Part shown: positions 7,656 to 16,904 of the stretch, in pieces
Layout: every line of letters starts with the position of its first letter
Position numbering within the stretch: position 1 is the stretch's first letter
Assembly (NCBI GenBank): GCA_019058445.1
Contig: JAHPZA010000010.1
Coordinates: 496,001-560,000 of the forward strand
Source: Promethearchaeota archaeon
GTDB taxonomy: Archaea; Asgardarchaeota; Lokiarchaeia; Sigyniarchaeales; SOKP01
Length of the DNA stretch: 64,000 bases
Direction of reading: 5' to 3'
Position numbers and translations under genes: made by a program
The notes under the pieces: model-generated
What the model saw: only the letters and a program-made list of their open reading frames with translations
Database searches by the model: none
Told to the model about the DNA's origin: nothing

Positions 7656-8918
7656 TTATTCCCTAATTTGTCCATTCCCATAAATTATATATTTTGTTGA
7701 AGTGAGTTGATTAATACCCATCGGACCTCTTGCGTGTAATTTCTGAGTTGAGATCCCGATTTCAGCGCCTAAACCAAATACTCCACCATCAGTTAATCTT
7801 GTTGCAGCATTAACATACACCGCTGCAGCATCCACTTCATATAAAAACTTTCTCGCGTCATCATAATTTTCTGTTAATATTGATTCTGTATGTTTGGAGT
7901 CGAATTTAGTAATTATTCCTATTGCCTCATCAATATCTTTTACTACCCTAATACATACTTTTAAAGATAAGTATTCAGCACTCCAATCTTCTTCAGTAGC
8001 GGGAATTACATTAGAAGCTAATTTTTGGGAAGTTTCACATCCCCTCACCTCAACGCCATTCTCTACCAACGCATTAACTATAAATGGTACGAATTTTTCC
8101 TTTTTTTTCTCATGAACTAAAATCTTATCTAACGCATTACAAACAGCTGGATAGGAACATTTAGAGTTAATAATTATCTTTTTGGCCATTTCAAAATCAG
8201 CGTCATGGTTTACGAAAATGCTTACGATTCCTATGCCCGTTTCTATAGTAGGGACTGTTGAATTTTGAATCACTCGCTGAATTAACGCTTCTCCTCCTCT
8301 TGGGATAATAACATCAATATAATCTTTAAGTTTTAACATTGCATCAACATATTCTCGACTAGTGTCTCTTATGATTTGGATGCAATTTTCTGGAAGCCCC
8401 TCGGAAACAGCCGCATCATGTATAATATCAGCTATTACTATGTTAGAATTAATTGCTTCACTTCCTCCTCTTAAAATAATGGCGTTTCCAGCTTTTAAGC
8501 ATAAGCCAGCTGCGTCGACAGTAACATTTGGTCTGGATTCGTATATAATTCCAATTACCCCTAGAGGTACTCTGATTTGGCCGATATCCATTCCGTTTGG
8601 TCTACGCCACATCGAAATAACTTCATTTATCGGATCTGGAAATGCAGCAATTTCCCTTAATCCATCGGCAATTTTATGGATTTTCTCAGAATTTAGCACT
8701 AAACGATCTACTTTTGCCTGTTCTAAATTGTTTTTCTTAGCATTTTCAAGATCGATTTTATTCCTTTCAATAATTTTTTCGACTTGTCTTTCTAATTCCT
8801 CAGCCATTTTTAGTAATGCTTTATTCTTTGAATCAGTGGAGGCGTTTTTCAGAATAAAAGCTGCATCTCTCGCTTTTTCTCCAAGTATCCGCATTTCTTC
8901 TTTTATCGTCATATTCAT
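7656..8918 (-). CDS. proA: Gamma-glutamyl phosphate reductase
   Basis: Reduces gamma-glutamyl phosphate to glutamate semialdehyde with NADPH, the second step of proline synthesis. The protein is full length (420 aa) and of aldehyde-dehydrogenase fold: VPLGVIGIIYESRPNVT, AIILRGGSEAINSN, IIPRGGEALIQ and the catalytic cysteine in the YPAVCNALDKILVH region. The end matches the family: RGPMGINQLTSTKYI. ATG 8918 or ATG 8912 could be the start. The partner kinase gene proB is upstream on the same strand, separated by the gene at 9151-9834. Confidence 0.96.
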   Translation of the reverse strand: MNMTIKEEMRILGEKARDAAFILKNASTDSKNKALLKMAEELERQVEKIIERNKIDLENAKKNNLEQAKVDRLVLNSEKIHKIADGLREIAAFPDPINEVISMWRRPNGMDIGQIRVPLGVIGIIYESRPNVTVDAAGLCLKAGNAIILRGGSEAINSNIVIADIIHDAAVSEGLPENCIQIIRDTSREYVDAMLKLKDYIDVIIPRGGEALIQRVIQNSTVPTIETGIGIVSIFVNHDADFEMAKKIIINSKCSYPAVCNALDKILVHEKKKEKFVPFIVNALVENGVEVRGCETSQKLASNVIPATEEDWSAEYLSLKVCIRVVKDIDEAIGIITKFDSKHTESILTENYDDARKFLYEVDAAAVYVNAATRLTDGGVFGLGAEIGISTQKLHARGPMGINQLTSTKYIIYGNGQIRE

Positions 8919-9150
8919 AATCTACTCATCGTAGAAGTTAGAGACTTAATATCTCGTATCTATAATCTTCTAAATAATTTTGCCTTAAATTAGTTTTAGT
9001 TTTTTAAATTTAAAACAGTGTTTTTAAAATAGTATGGATGCCTAAAGTTCTTTGTCGGAATAGGAACCGAATAGATGGTTGTAACCTGTAAATATTAAAA
9101 AAATAAACCCTAAGACTGTCTACCTTACCAATCGTCTTGATACGTCGTGA

Positions 9151-9834
9151 TTATAACTTTAGTTTAAACTCTTCTAAGTTATCTGGAGGCCATGCCTGAG
9201 GTGTTTTGTAATTTTTTACGTATCTGTGATCACAGATAGGAGCTCCATTCCCTAAAGTTTGTGTACGAGTAAAACCAAATCCTAAAACATTTGCTTCAGA
9301 AAAGTCTGATAAACATACAAAGGGAACGTATTTTTCTGCACTTAATCTTTTATAAACATTATGAATGCCACACTGTTGAAAATCAAACCCCCACTCGAAA
9401 GATTTACCATCTCCTTCCACAAAATCCATAATCCAATCATCGGGATAGTTACTCTTCTGCGATTTTTCGCTCATGCTTTTCACCACACCAATATATTCTT
9501 GTTCAAATGGATAATTACTCGGATCTTTGCCAATTTTTTCTAAATTCCTTGTTCTTATTTTATTGCGCTCATCACTAAACTCATAATGTAATTGCCCGAT
9601 CTCGCGAAGTGTGAATCCTTCTCTTTCTAAAATTCTGAAAATTGCTAGGTCAGACATAGCACCAATAAGGAGTATAGTCATGGGATTCTTTTGGCCTCCA
9701 ATGTAGGGAATTTCGGGAATTATCTTCTCAAATTCCGCTTTCATTTGATTGAGCATTCCATCGGTCTTCGCTTTATCAACTTTTTTCTTGAGTAAATTAC
9801 TCAGTATTGCTAATTGTTTTTCAAAATTTGTCAT
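9151..9834 (-). CDS. L-2-amino-thiazoline-4-carboxylic acid hydrolase-like protein
   Basis: The C-terminal half carries the pattern of the ATC-hydrolase family: WGFDFQQCGIHNVYKRLSA, PFVCLSDFSEANVLGFGF and a closing TLGNGAPICDHRY. ATC hydrolase opens a thiazoline ring on the way to cysteine in Pseudomonas, but most family members are uncharacterised, so the reaction here is open. I start at ATG 9834 (MTNFEKQLAIL) because the 17 extra residues to 9885 are Lys/Arg rich and look like leader sequence. It lies between proB and proA on the same strand, an unusual place that hints at a role in handling a related amino-acid intermediate. Confidence 0.7.
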   Translation of the reverse strand: MTNFEKQLAILSNLLKKKVDKAKTDGMLNQMKAEFEKIIPEIPYIGGQKNPMTILLIGAMSDLAIFRILEREGFTLREIGQLHYEFSDERNKIRTRNLEKIGKDPSNYPFEQEYIGVVKSMSEKSQKSNYPDDWIMDFVEGDGKSFEWGFDFQQCGIHNVYKRLSAEKYVPFVCLSDFSEANVLGFGFTRTQTLGNGAPICDHRYVKNYKTPQAWPPDNLEEFKLKL

Positions 9835-9972
9835 CAATTTTCTTTTTCTCTTAATATAATAATCCTTTATTAATTTTACAGACATAACTTATTTCACCTA
9901 TTTAAAATAGTACTAACAAGTATTTATAACTTATATATTAATGTTAACTAGGTAAAAAGGACGAATTTTAAT

Positions 9973-10782
9973 TTATTTTTGAGCAACAAAATATGTACCT
10001 AATTCTTCCCCGTTTAGCAATCTTTTTAATAGATTTTCATTATTAAAAGATGTAATAATAGCAGGGATACCAACTATGGTGGCTTTCTTAACTGCTTGAA
10101 TTTTAGATTGCATGCCACCGAATGTAATATCTCCATCGATATCCTCAACAATTTTCTCTAACTCGTCTGAAATTTTATCAATCTGTCGAATAATTTTACC
10201 ATCATCATGAATTTTAGGGTTTTTATCGAAAAGACCTTCCACATCTGTCAATATGATTAATAGATCTACATATAATAAAATTGAAACTAAAGCTGAAAGC
10301 GTATCATTATCTCCGTAGCTCAACTCTTCAATAGCAACTGAATCATTTTCATTAATTATAGGCACTATACCTTTTTCAAGTAATACTTCTAATGTATTTC
10401 TCACGTTGGATTTCCTTGTAGAATCACGAGTATCATCCGCAGATAATAATATTTGTCCTATCTGTAATCCATGTTTATTGAATTCTTGTTGGTATAAACT
10501 CATCAAATGTATTTGGCCTACAGATGCTAAAGCTTGGAGTTTTTTATACTCTTTCGGTCGGGATTTAAGCCCTAGTTTTGCGAGTCCACAGCCTATTGCC
10601 CCACTGCTAACAATTATTACTGAATATCCATCGTGAATTAATTCAGCAACGTCTTTTACAAAAATCCGCACTTTATCTAAGTAAATCTCAGCAACGCCAT
10701 CTGTGATCATGTTTGTAGAAACTTTTATAACAATTTTTTTAATATTGGAAGGAAATGTTCTCATGAAAGGCGACCTATCCAT
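9973..10782 (-). CDS. proB: Glutamate 5-kinase, short form without PUA domain
   Basis: Phosphorylates the side chain of glutamate, the first step of proline synthesis. The amino acid kinase fold is clear: IKKIVIKVSTNMI, SSGAIGCGLAKLGL, the substrate loop PIINENDSVAIEELSYGDNDTLSALV, and FGGMQSKIQAVKKATIVGI. At 269 aa it stops after the kinase domain; the Escherichia coli enzyme has an extra PUA domain of about 100 residues. Internal ATG 10764 (MRTFPSNIKK) is an equally plausible start. proA follows two genes downstream; proC is not in the window. Confidence 0.94.
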   Translation of the reverse strand: MDRSPFMRTFPSNIKKIVIKVSTNMITDGVAEIYLDKVRIFVKDVAELIHDGYSVIIVSSGAIGCGLAKLGLKSRPKEYKKLQALASVGQIHLMSLYQQEFNKHGLQIGQILLSADDTRDSTRKSNVRNTLEVLLEKGIVPIINENDSVAIEELSYGDNDTLSALVSILLYVDLLIILTDVEGLFDKNPKIHDDGKIIRQIDKISDELEKIVEDIDGDITFGGMQSKIQAVKKATIVGIPAIITSFNNENLLKRLLNGEELGTYFVAQK

Positions 10783-10883
10783 ATAGTACAGAGAATATAA
10801 TTGAAATAAAATTCAATAAAATTTAGCTTTTTGTAAATGAATATATTTCCTATTATACATAAAAAATGAAAAAAATAATCTAA

Positions 10884-11351
10884 TTATGTAGGTACTAAAT
10901 TTAAGAACTGGGTTATAACCCATATAACTAAGACTAATACGATAATAACAGGGACCATGACGATTAGGAACATATATGCCCCTTTTACTACACTGCGATT
11001 CCAAGTTTTAACTCCATCTTTCCAATCATTCCGTGTTTGATCTTGCCATTTTTCCACTTCCTTTTTAATTTGTGCTGTTTGTGCTTCCCATTGCTCTTGA
11101 TTTTCAATTTGCATTTTTTGTATGTCACCTGTCCATTTTTTAACTTGGTTATTCCAGTTTTCCCCAATTTTGCTAAAGAATTTATTTACATTATCTTGAC
11201 TCTTTTCCCAATCCTCAACACTCTTTTTTGATTGTTCTTCTAATGATTTTTGAAAGTTTTCAAATCCGCCCTTAATACCTGAAACAAAATCATTCCATCC
11301 TTTTAAGAAAGGATTGTCTTTTTCCTGTTCTGGATCATTTTCATTACTCAT
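10884..11351 (-). CDS. Tail-anchored amphipathic coiled-coil protein, Trp-rich
   Basis: A 155-aa protein I do not recognise. Residues 20-115 form long charged helices with regularly spaced aromatic residues (W19, then DWEK, NWNNQVKKW, QWEAQ, KWQDQTRNDW, TWNRS), giving an amphipathic pattern with roughly 11-residue spacing. A single strong hydrophobic segment (about 125-148, FLIVMVPVIIVLVLVIWVI) ends the protein, so it would be inserted as a C-tail-anchored protein with the coil in the cytoplasm. There is no signal peptide. Single gene upstream of proB, divergent from the aminotransferase. Confidence 0.75.
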   Translation of the reverse strand: MSNENDPEQEKDNPFLKGWNDFVSGIKGGFENFQKSLEEQSKKSVEDWEKSQDNVNKFFSKIGENWNNQVKKWTGDIQKMQIENQEQWEAQTAQIKKEVEKWQDQTRNDWKDGVKTWNRSVVKGAYMFLIVMVPVIIVLVLVIWVITQFLNLVPT

Positions 11352-11477
11352 AATTACAAATATGTTTTTTCTACTATTTTTATTTAACTAAATTTTAAAT
11401 TAGAGTAATAATAAAATACAAGAATGATAAAATACAAGAATAAATTTAATATTTATAAATAAATTAATGAGAATAAT

Positions 11478-12854
11478 ATGCAATTTAAAATTATACAGAA
11501 GACTCCATTATATAAGGCATTCTCTGAGTTAGGAAAAAGAATATTTCTACCAGATGGTATCTTTTATTGGTCGGGAAGGGCAAAAAAAGAGGCAGAATTA
11601 ATAGGTACTATAGGTTCGGCTTTTGGTTATGAAAAGGACTTTATTGATGGAGGTTCATCTGAATGGGTCCCTTGCTATTTAAAGGATATAAAAAGGTATA
11701 CTAACTTAAGCATTAAAGAAATTGTTCCTTACGCTTCAATTGCAGGTTTACCTGAAATTAGAGAAACATGGAAACAATGGATAATAAAAAAATCCGAATA
11801 TAATGAACGAACAGAGAGTGAGAAATTATCTCGACTTGAGAGATTTATGACAACTCCAAGTATTACAGCGGGGGTTACGAACGGGATTTTCCTTTGTTGC
11901 TCATTATTTCTAAATCCTGGGGAATATATTATCTGTCCAAATAAACGATGGGGAAATTACGATAATATCATCGTAAAAAATATCGGAGCTAAGATAAAAT
12001 CATTTGAGTTTTTCAAGGATGGTAAGTTTAATAATGAGAGTCTAAAGGATGCCATTGATGAAGTTTCAAATGTTCAAGATAAAATTATTATCCTTCTAAA
12101 TTTGCCAAATAATCCAACTGGATATATCCCAACTATAACTGAAGCAAATGAGTTTATAAATTTACTTAGAGAAAGTCAAACATTGGAAAAACCAATCGTT
12201 GTTTTAGTAGATGATGCATATGAACCATATATCTTTGGAGATGACGTGATAGATAAGTCGATCTTCTATAATTTACATCAATTAGATGAAAATATTATCC
12301 CAATCAAATTGGATGGTATAACTAAGGAACTTTTATTATATGGTGGTAGAATAGGTTTTGTTACAATAGGACTTAAACCAAGTTGGGTTTCTAATGATGA
12401 AGAATTAGAAATGTTAAAAAATGAGATAATTAATAAATTAGAAGGTATAAATCGTAGCAGTATTTCGAATTGTAATCATTTTTACCAAGCTATTACTCAA
12501 AAAATCTTTGAAGAAAACAGTATGGATGAAATTTTAGAGACACGTAATAAAGTAAAAACCTTACTTAAAAAGAGGTATGAAAGAATTAATGCTGAGCTTG
12601 CAAAAATTAATAATCCAAATATTTCGGTTGATCCAAATTCAGGCGGGTTTTTCCTGTTTGTAAATCTTAATCCACAAAAAATTAAAGCCTCAGAATTTGC
12701 TGATCATCTTTTAAAAAGATATAAAGTTGGAGTAATACCAATAGAGAAGCTTAATGATAATATAAACGGGATAAGAATTGCTTATTGTTCAATAGACATT
12801 GAGAAAATACCCGAATTTATAAAAAGAATTCAATTAGCACTTCAAGATTTTTAA
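11478..12854 (+). CDS. Pyridoxal-phosphate aminotransferase, class I/II
   Basis: Fold type I aminotransferase. NNPTG (211-215), DDAYEP (245-250) and the PLP lysine K283 in DGITKELLLYGGRIGF are all in place, with an arginine in NGIRIAYCSI near the end for the substrate carboxylate. Length 458 aa is a little long because of an N-terminal extension and inserts. FYWSGRAKKEAELIGTIGSA near the start is typical of an archaeal branch often annotated as aspartate or aromatic aminotransferase; I cannot fix the substrate. Divergent from the tail-anchored gene; stands alone. Confidence 0.87.
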   Translation: MQFKIIQKTPLYKAFSELGKRIFLPDGIFYWSGRAKKEAELIGTIGSAFGYEKDFIDGGSSEWVPCYLKDIKRYTNLSIKEIVPYASIAGLPEIRETWKQWIIKKSEYNERTESEKLSRLERFMTTPSITAGVTNGIFLCCSLFLNPGEYIICPNKRWGNYDNIIVKNIGAKIKSFEFFKDGKFNNESLKDAIDEVSNVQDKIIILLNLPNNPTGYIPTITEANEFINLLRESQTLEKPIVVLVDDAYEPYIFGDDVIDKSIFYNLHQLDENIIPIKLDGITKELLLYGGRIGFVTIGLKPSWVSNDEELEMLKNEIINKLEGINRSSISNCNHFYQAITQKIFEENSMDEILETRNKVKTLLKKRYERINAELAKINNPNISVDPNSGGFFLFVNLNPQKIKASEFADHLLKRYKVGVIPIEKLNDNINGIRIAYCSIDIEKIPEFIKRIQLALQDF

Positions 12855-13017
12855 GTTAATACGATTATCTATTATTGATTTTTTTTTAACTTATTTTTAA
12901 AGATAAATCAAAACATAAGTAGATTTTTAAATAAGAATTTTGTTATTGTAAATATAACTTTAAAAAAAAAAGAGTTGATGTTATATCACAAAATTATACC
13001 TTATTAATAAAGGGGAA

Positions 13018-13977
13018 TTGAACGAAATAAAGAATCCCGTATTCTCTACTGGTGACGTCTATCTCTTAGATGCTGAAAATACAATATATGTATGGATTGG
13101 TACTAAATGCAGTGTCGATGAAAAAACCACTGGCGCTGCAAATGCCCGAAAGTTAGATCAAGAGAGAGGTGGAGCTGCAAAGATTATCACGGTTGATGAG
13201 GGTCAAGAAACTCCAGATTTTCTGAAATCTGTAGCTTCTATGGGAGCAATGAAAGTAGTAACAAAAAATATTGCTAAAACCATGTTGAAAGACGTCGTTA
13301 CAGGTGATTGGGCTCAATTTGCCGAACATAAAAATGTATTATATCGTGTATCGTCTGAAGAATTCGAAAGTATTAATACGATGAAAATGGTTCAAGTACC
13401 TTTCTCAAAAGATCAATTAGACTCCGAGGATTGTTTTGTTGCTGATTTAGGGACTAAAGTATATATTTGGCAAGGTAATGCATGTAGTGTAAAGGAAAAA
13501 GTAAAAGCTGGTGAATGGGCTCGAAAAATTGATGCTGAACGTGCTGGTGCTCAAAATGAAGTGATTTTTGAGGAGGGGAGTGATGCCGAATTTCTTGCTG
13601 CAATTGATAAGGGTGAGGATTATAAAGAATCTGATGCAGTCCAGCTAAGAGCTGAATCAGAACTAGAGCCCGAGACCGAGGCAGATAAAGCTGCTGCTGC
13701 CATTGAACCAGAAATTAAAGCTGAAATAAAAGAAACCCCTGAAATACAAAAAGAGATATCTTCAAGTGCTGCACCGGGAATACCTGGGCAAACTGATGAT
13801 TCCATTATGACAGTCGAAAAAATGGAAGGAAGACGTAAATGTCCTAACTGCGCTAATGAAGATAAGATGATGATTCACGAGTCAGTTGATAAGAGTAATA
13901 TAATTCTTGATTATCCGCGAATGTACGGCAAGAAATATAGATGTGGTCTTTGCGGATGTCTATGGAGAGAAAAATAA
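13018..13977 (+). CDS. Two-domain gelsolin-like actin-binding protein with C-terminal zinc ribbon
   Basis: Two gelsolin repeats lie at about residues 5-100 and 105-205: STGDVYLLDAENTIYVWIGTKCS followed by AAANARKLDQERG-type helix and ITVDEGQETPDFL, then again DCFVADLGTKVYIWQGNACS, GEWARKIDAERAGA and IFEEGSDAEFL. Gelsolins bind, sever or cap actin, and Asgard two-domain gelsolins act on actin filaments. A Glu/Ala-rich linker (about 215-270) leads to a zinc ribbon: CPNC at about 279-282 and CGLC near 310-313. Start is TTG 13018 just after an AGGGG site. The ribbon resembles that of the protein at 21309-21656. Confidence 0.9.
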   Translation: MNEIKNPVFSTGDVYLLDAENTIYVWIGTKCSVDEKTTGAANARKLDQERGGAAKIITVDEGQETPDFLKSVASMGAMKVVTKNIAKTMLKDVVTGDWAQFAEHKNVLYRVSSEEFESINTMKMVQVPFSKDQLDSEDCFVADLGTKVYIWQGNACSVKEKVKAGEWARKIDAERAGAQNEVIFEEGSDAEFLAAIDKGEDYKESDAVQLRAESELEPETEADKAAAAIEPEIKAEIKETPEIQKEISSSAAPGIPGQTDDSIMTVEKMEGRRKCPNCANEDKMMIHESVDKSNIILDYPRMYGKKYRCGLCGCLWREK

Positions 13978-14142
13978 AAATTTTATATATTTTCTTTTTA
14001 TCTTTTTTAATTCTTGAAACGGAATAGATTGAATTAATTAGTTTTTGACCTATCTTAATACTTTAGTTTGTTTTTTTAATGAGGAATAAATTATTAAAGT
14101 ATCTAAGTTATTTTGAGAATAATTCATAAGGAGCAAATTGCT

Positions 14143-15411
14143 ATGAAAGAAAGGATTGAAACCCTTTATAATATTGCAACTAAAAAATATGAAGAGTTAG
14201 GGATTGATACTGAAGGAGTGTTAAGGAATTTACAGAAAATACCTCTTTCAATTCATTGTTGGCAAGGAGATGATGTTGGCGGATTTGAAAAACCAAATGC
14301 GAAGTTAAGCGGCGGTGGAATTCTTGCGACAGGGAATTATTTGGGAAAAGCAAACACTATACAAGAACTCCAACAAGATTTCGAAAAAGTAATGTCTTTA
14401 GTTCCAGGAGAAAACCATCGTTGGAATTTGCATTCCTCTTATGGAGATTTTGGTGGGAAATTTATTGAAAGAAATGAGTTTTCGCCTGAACATTTCCAAG
14501 GCTGGATTGAGTGGGCAAAAGAGAATAAAGTGAAGTTGGATTTAAATAGTACTCTCTTTTCTCATCCTAAAGCTAATGATGGTTTTACATTAAGTAGCAA
14601 ATCGAAAGCTATTCGAGAATTTTGGATTGAACATGTACAGAGATGCAGGGAAATAAGCGCTGAAATAGGAAAAAAATTGGGAGATCCTTGTATTCATAAT
14701 TTATGGATTCCTGATGGATCTAAGGACATCCCAGTTGACCGCATGGGACATAGACAGTTATTAAAAGAATCTCTTGATGATATTTTAGGAAAAAAATACT
14801 CGAATTCAGTGATGAAAGATTCTTTAGAGGGTAAACTATTTGGTATTGGAAGTGAAGCTTTTGTAGTAGGGAGCCATGAGTTTTATTTGAGCTATGCTAT
14901 TGCCAATAAAATAATGGTGACTATTGACACGGGTCATTTTCATCCTACAGAATCAGTTGGAGATAAAATTTCAGCAATAATGCCGTTTTTACCCGAATTA
15001 ATGCTTCATATTAGTAGAGGTTTACGATGGGACAGTGATCATGTAGTAATTGTGAGTGATGATTTAATTCAGTTATTTGAGGAAATAATCAGAAGTCAAG
15101 CGTTAGAAAGAATTCATTTAGGGTTAGATTTTTTCGATCCTTCTATTAATCGTATTGGTGCGTGGGTTATAGGGGCTCGAGCCACGAAAAAAGCGTTATT
15201 ATATGCACTTTTACAACCAATTGAAATTTTAAAAGAATATGAAGAAAATGGCCAAAACTTCCAACGACTCGCACTTTTAGAAGAATTAAAAATCCTTCCC
15301 TTTGGTGCCATATGGGATTATTTTTGCCTTACCAATGATGTGCCAGTGGGTATTAAGTGGATAAAAGAAATTGAGGATTATGAAATAAACGTATTAAAGG
15401 AGAGAATCTAA
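14143..15411 (+). CDS. rhaA: L-rhamnose isomerase
   Basis: Converts L-rhamnose to L-rhamnulose with metal ions, cytoplasmic. The sequence follows the family nearly end to end: SIHCWQGDDVGGFE, GKANTIQELQQDFE, LDLNSTLFSHP, HNLWIPDGSKDIPVDR, KLFGIGSEAF, DTGHFHPTESVGDKISA, RWDSDHVVI and LDFFDPSINRIGAWVIG, with the metal-binding Glu, Asp and His residues. I place the start at ATG 14143 because AAGGAG at 14128-14133 sits nine bases upstream; a TTG 30 bases earlier precedes that site. Close similarity to bacterial enzymes suggests gene transfer. The DUF1593 gene follows after 7 bases. No rhamnulokinase or aldolase is nearby. Confidence 0.94.
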   Translation: MKERIETLYNIATKKYEELGIDTEGVLRNLQKIPLSIHCWQGDDVGGFEKPNAKLSGGGILATGNYLGKANTIQELQQDFEKVMSLVPGENHRWNLHSSYGDFGGKFIERNEFSPEHFQGWIEWAKENKVKLDLNSTLFSHPKANDGFTLSSKSKAIREFWIEHVQRCREISAEIGKKLGDPCIHNLWIPDGSKDIPVDRMGHRQLLKESLDDILGKKYSNSVMKDSLEGKLFGIGSEAFVVGSHEFYLSYAIANKIMVTIDTGHFHPTESVGDKISAIMPFLPELMLHISRGLRWDSDHVVIVSDDLIQLFEEIIRSQALERIHLGLDFFDPSINRIGAWVIGARATKKALLYALLQPIEILKEYEENGQNFQRLALLEELKILPFGAIWDYFCLTNDVPVGIKWIKEIEDYEINVLKERI

Positions 15412-15418
15412 AGAGATT

Positions 15419-16852
15419 ATGTTAGATCTAAAATCTAATAAATTTGGAATAATAGATCCACTTGCAAGAGCACGACTTTTAGTTCATTCTGACATAGGAA
15501 ATGAACCAGATGATCAACAATCTTTAGTGAGATTACTTACCTATGCAAACGAATTCGACATTGAGGGCTTAGTCCCATGTACATCTATGTGGCAAAGAAA
15601 TATCTTAAGGCGAGATTTGATGGAGCAAATAATTGAAGCTTACAGCGGAGAACCACGGGATAATTTGATGAAACATACAGGAGATTATTTTCCAACAAAA
15701 GAAGAACTTTTTGCCATTTTAAAAGATGGCTCTACTGAATATGGAATGGCAGGAGTAGGTCCTGGGAAAGATACTGAAGGATCTGAATTGACGATTAAAG
15801 TCATAGATAAAGAGGATCCAAGACCTATTTGGGTGACTCTTTGGGGCGGTGCAAATGTATTGGCTCAAGCAATATGGAAAGTACGAGAAACACGCACAGA
15901 AAAAGAATTGACTAAATTTATCCGTAAAATAAGGGTATATTGTCATGTTGATCAGGATCATGCATCCCATTGGTTAAAAGATACATTTCCAGAGTTATTT
16001 TATATCAATACTCCTTTTGATATTCCCCATACAGAGGTCAATAAAGAATTTATAGCAGTTGCAGGGGAAAATCATCGTAAGGCAACGTGGGCAGGAATAT
16101 CTGGAGAGTTGTTCTATAGATTTAAGGGAGGTCCAGATTCTTCTTTAATAACAAATAAGTGGTTAAGAGACAATATCCGGAAGGATCATGGTCCCTTAGG
16201 TAAAGTTTATCCAAGAACGTTATTTGCAATGGAAACAGATACACAGACGTATCTGTGGCTTATTCCCAACGGCTTAAGAAGCATTCAGAGCCCTACTTTT
16301 GGAGGGTGGGGCGGAAGATATGAACTCCGTCAACCTAATAGAGAAAAAAGACCAATTTTTACGGATTCCTGGGATGAGGTAGTGGTTGGAGATGGTCCAG
16401 GAGAACTTAAAGGGGATGTTCCTGGAGTATATCGCTCGAATCAGGCGACAATTTGGCGCTGGAGGGAGGGGTATCAGCATGACTTTGCCGCACGCATAGA
16501 CTGGGCAGCTACATCGAATTATAACAAAATAAACCATCCTCCTAAAGTTGTTGTTAAAGGTGATTTGGACAAAGAAGTAAATGGGAATGATATCATTCAA
16601 TTGGATGCTACTGAAAGTTCAGATCCCGATGGGGATGACCTTCATTTCCACTGGTTCTATTATAAGGAGGCAGGAACCTATTCAGGTGATGTAAAGATTC
16701 GAGAGCCCTTTAAAGCGAAAACTACGATATCATTTGAAAATACCAAAAAGTCAGGTCTCGTTCACATCATTTTAGATGTGAAAGATAATGGTAAACCATG
16801 CCTTCACAGATATGCACGTTTTATTTTATTAGTTGAGGAGAGTAAAATATAA
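15419..16852 (+). CDS. DUF1593 (Sde182-type) nucleoside-hydrolase-like protein
   Basis: Residues 15-330 match the DUF1593 N-terminal domain, a nucleoside-hydrolase-like fold: RLLVHSDIGNEPDDQQSLVR carries the DxxxxDD-type metal site at the first strand, and LWGGANVLAQAI and a late FPELFYINTPF also fit. Residues 380-475 form a beta-sandwich (PPKVVVKGDL, DATESSDPDGDDLHFHWFYY), the usual PKD-like C-terminal domain of this family. Bacterial members are linked to plant polysaccharide use. No signal peptide is visible, so it appears cytoplasmic. It sits 7 bases after rhaA and is probably co-transcribed, suggesting a role in sugar breakdown. Confidence 0.82.
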   Translation: MLDLKSNKFGIIDPLARARLLVHSDIGNEPDDQQSLVRLLTYANEFDIEGLVPCTSMWQRNILRRDLMEQIIEAYSGEPRDNLMKHTGDYFPTKEELFAILKDGSTEYGMAGVGPGKDTEGSELTIKVIDKEDPRPIWVTLWGGANVLAQAIWKVRETRTEKELTKFIRKIRVYCHVDQDHASHWLKDTFPELFYINTPFDIPHTEVNKEFIAVAGENHRKATWAGISGELFYRFKGGPDSSLITNKWLRDNIRKDHGPLGKVYPRTLFAMETDTQTYLWLIPNGLRSIQSPTFGGWGGRYELRQPNREKRPIFTDSWDEVVVGDGPGELKGDVPGVYRSNQATIWRWREGYQHDFAARIDWAATSNYNKINHPPKVVVKGDLDKEVNGNDIIQLDATESSDPDGDDLHFHWFYYKEAGTYSGDVKIREPFKAKTTISFENTKKSGLVHIILDVKDNGKPCLHRYARFILLVEESKI

Positions 16853-16904
16853 TTTAACTTATTCCAAAATAAATGTGATGAATAGAAAAGGAGAGAAAAT
16901 TTAA

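Noticed and set aside
9021..9150. Possible tRNA-like arm (CGG TTCCTATT CCG) downstream of the ATC-hydrolase-like gene, and an in-frame open extension of about 47 codons after its stop
   Set aside because: The loop does not fit the T-loop consensus and no acceptor or anticodon stems pair; the extension has no start codon and no protein-like pattern.
10813..11004. 63-residue minus-strand frame overlapping the end of the tail-anchored gene
   Set aside because: It is a different frame of the same strand, with no ribosome-binding site, and overlaps the conserved membrane segment.
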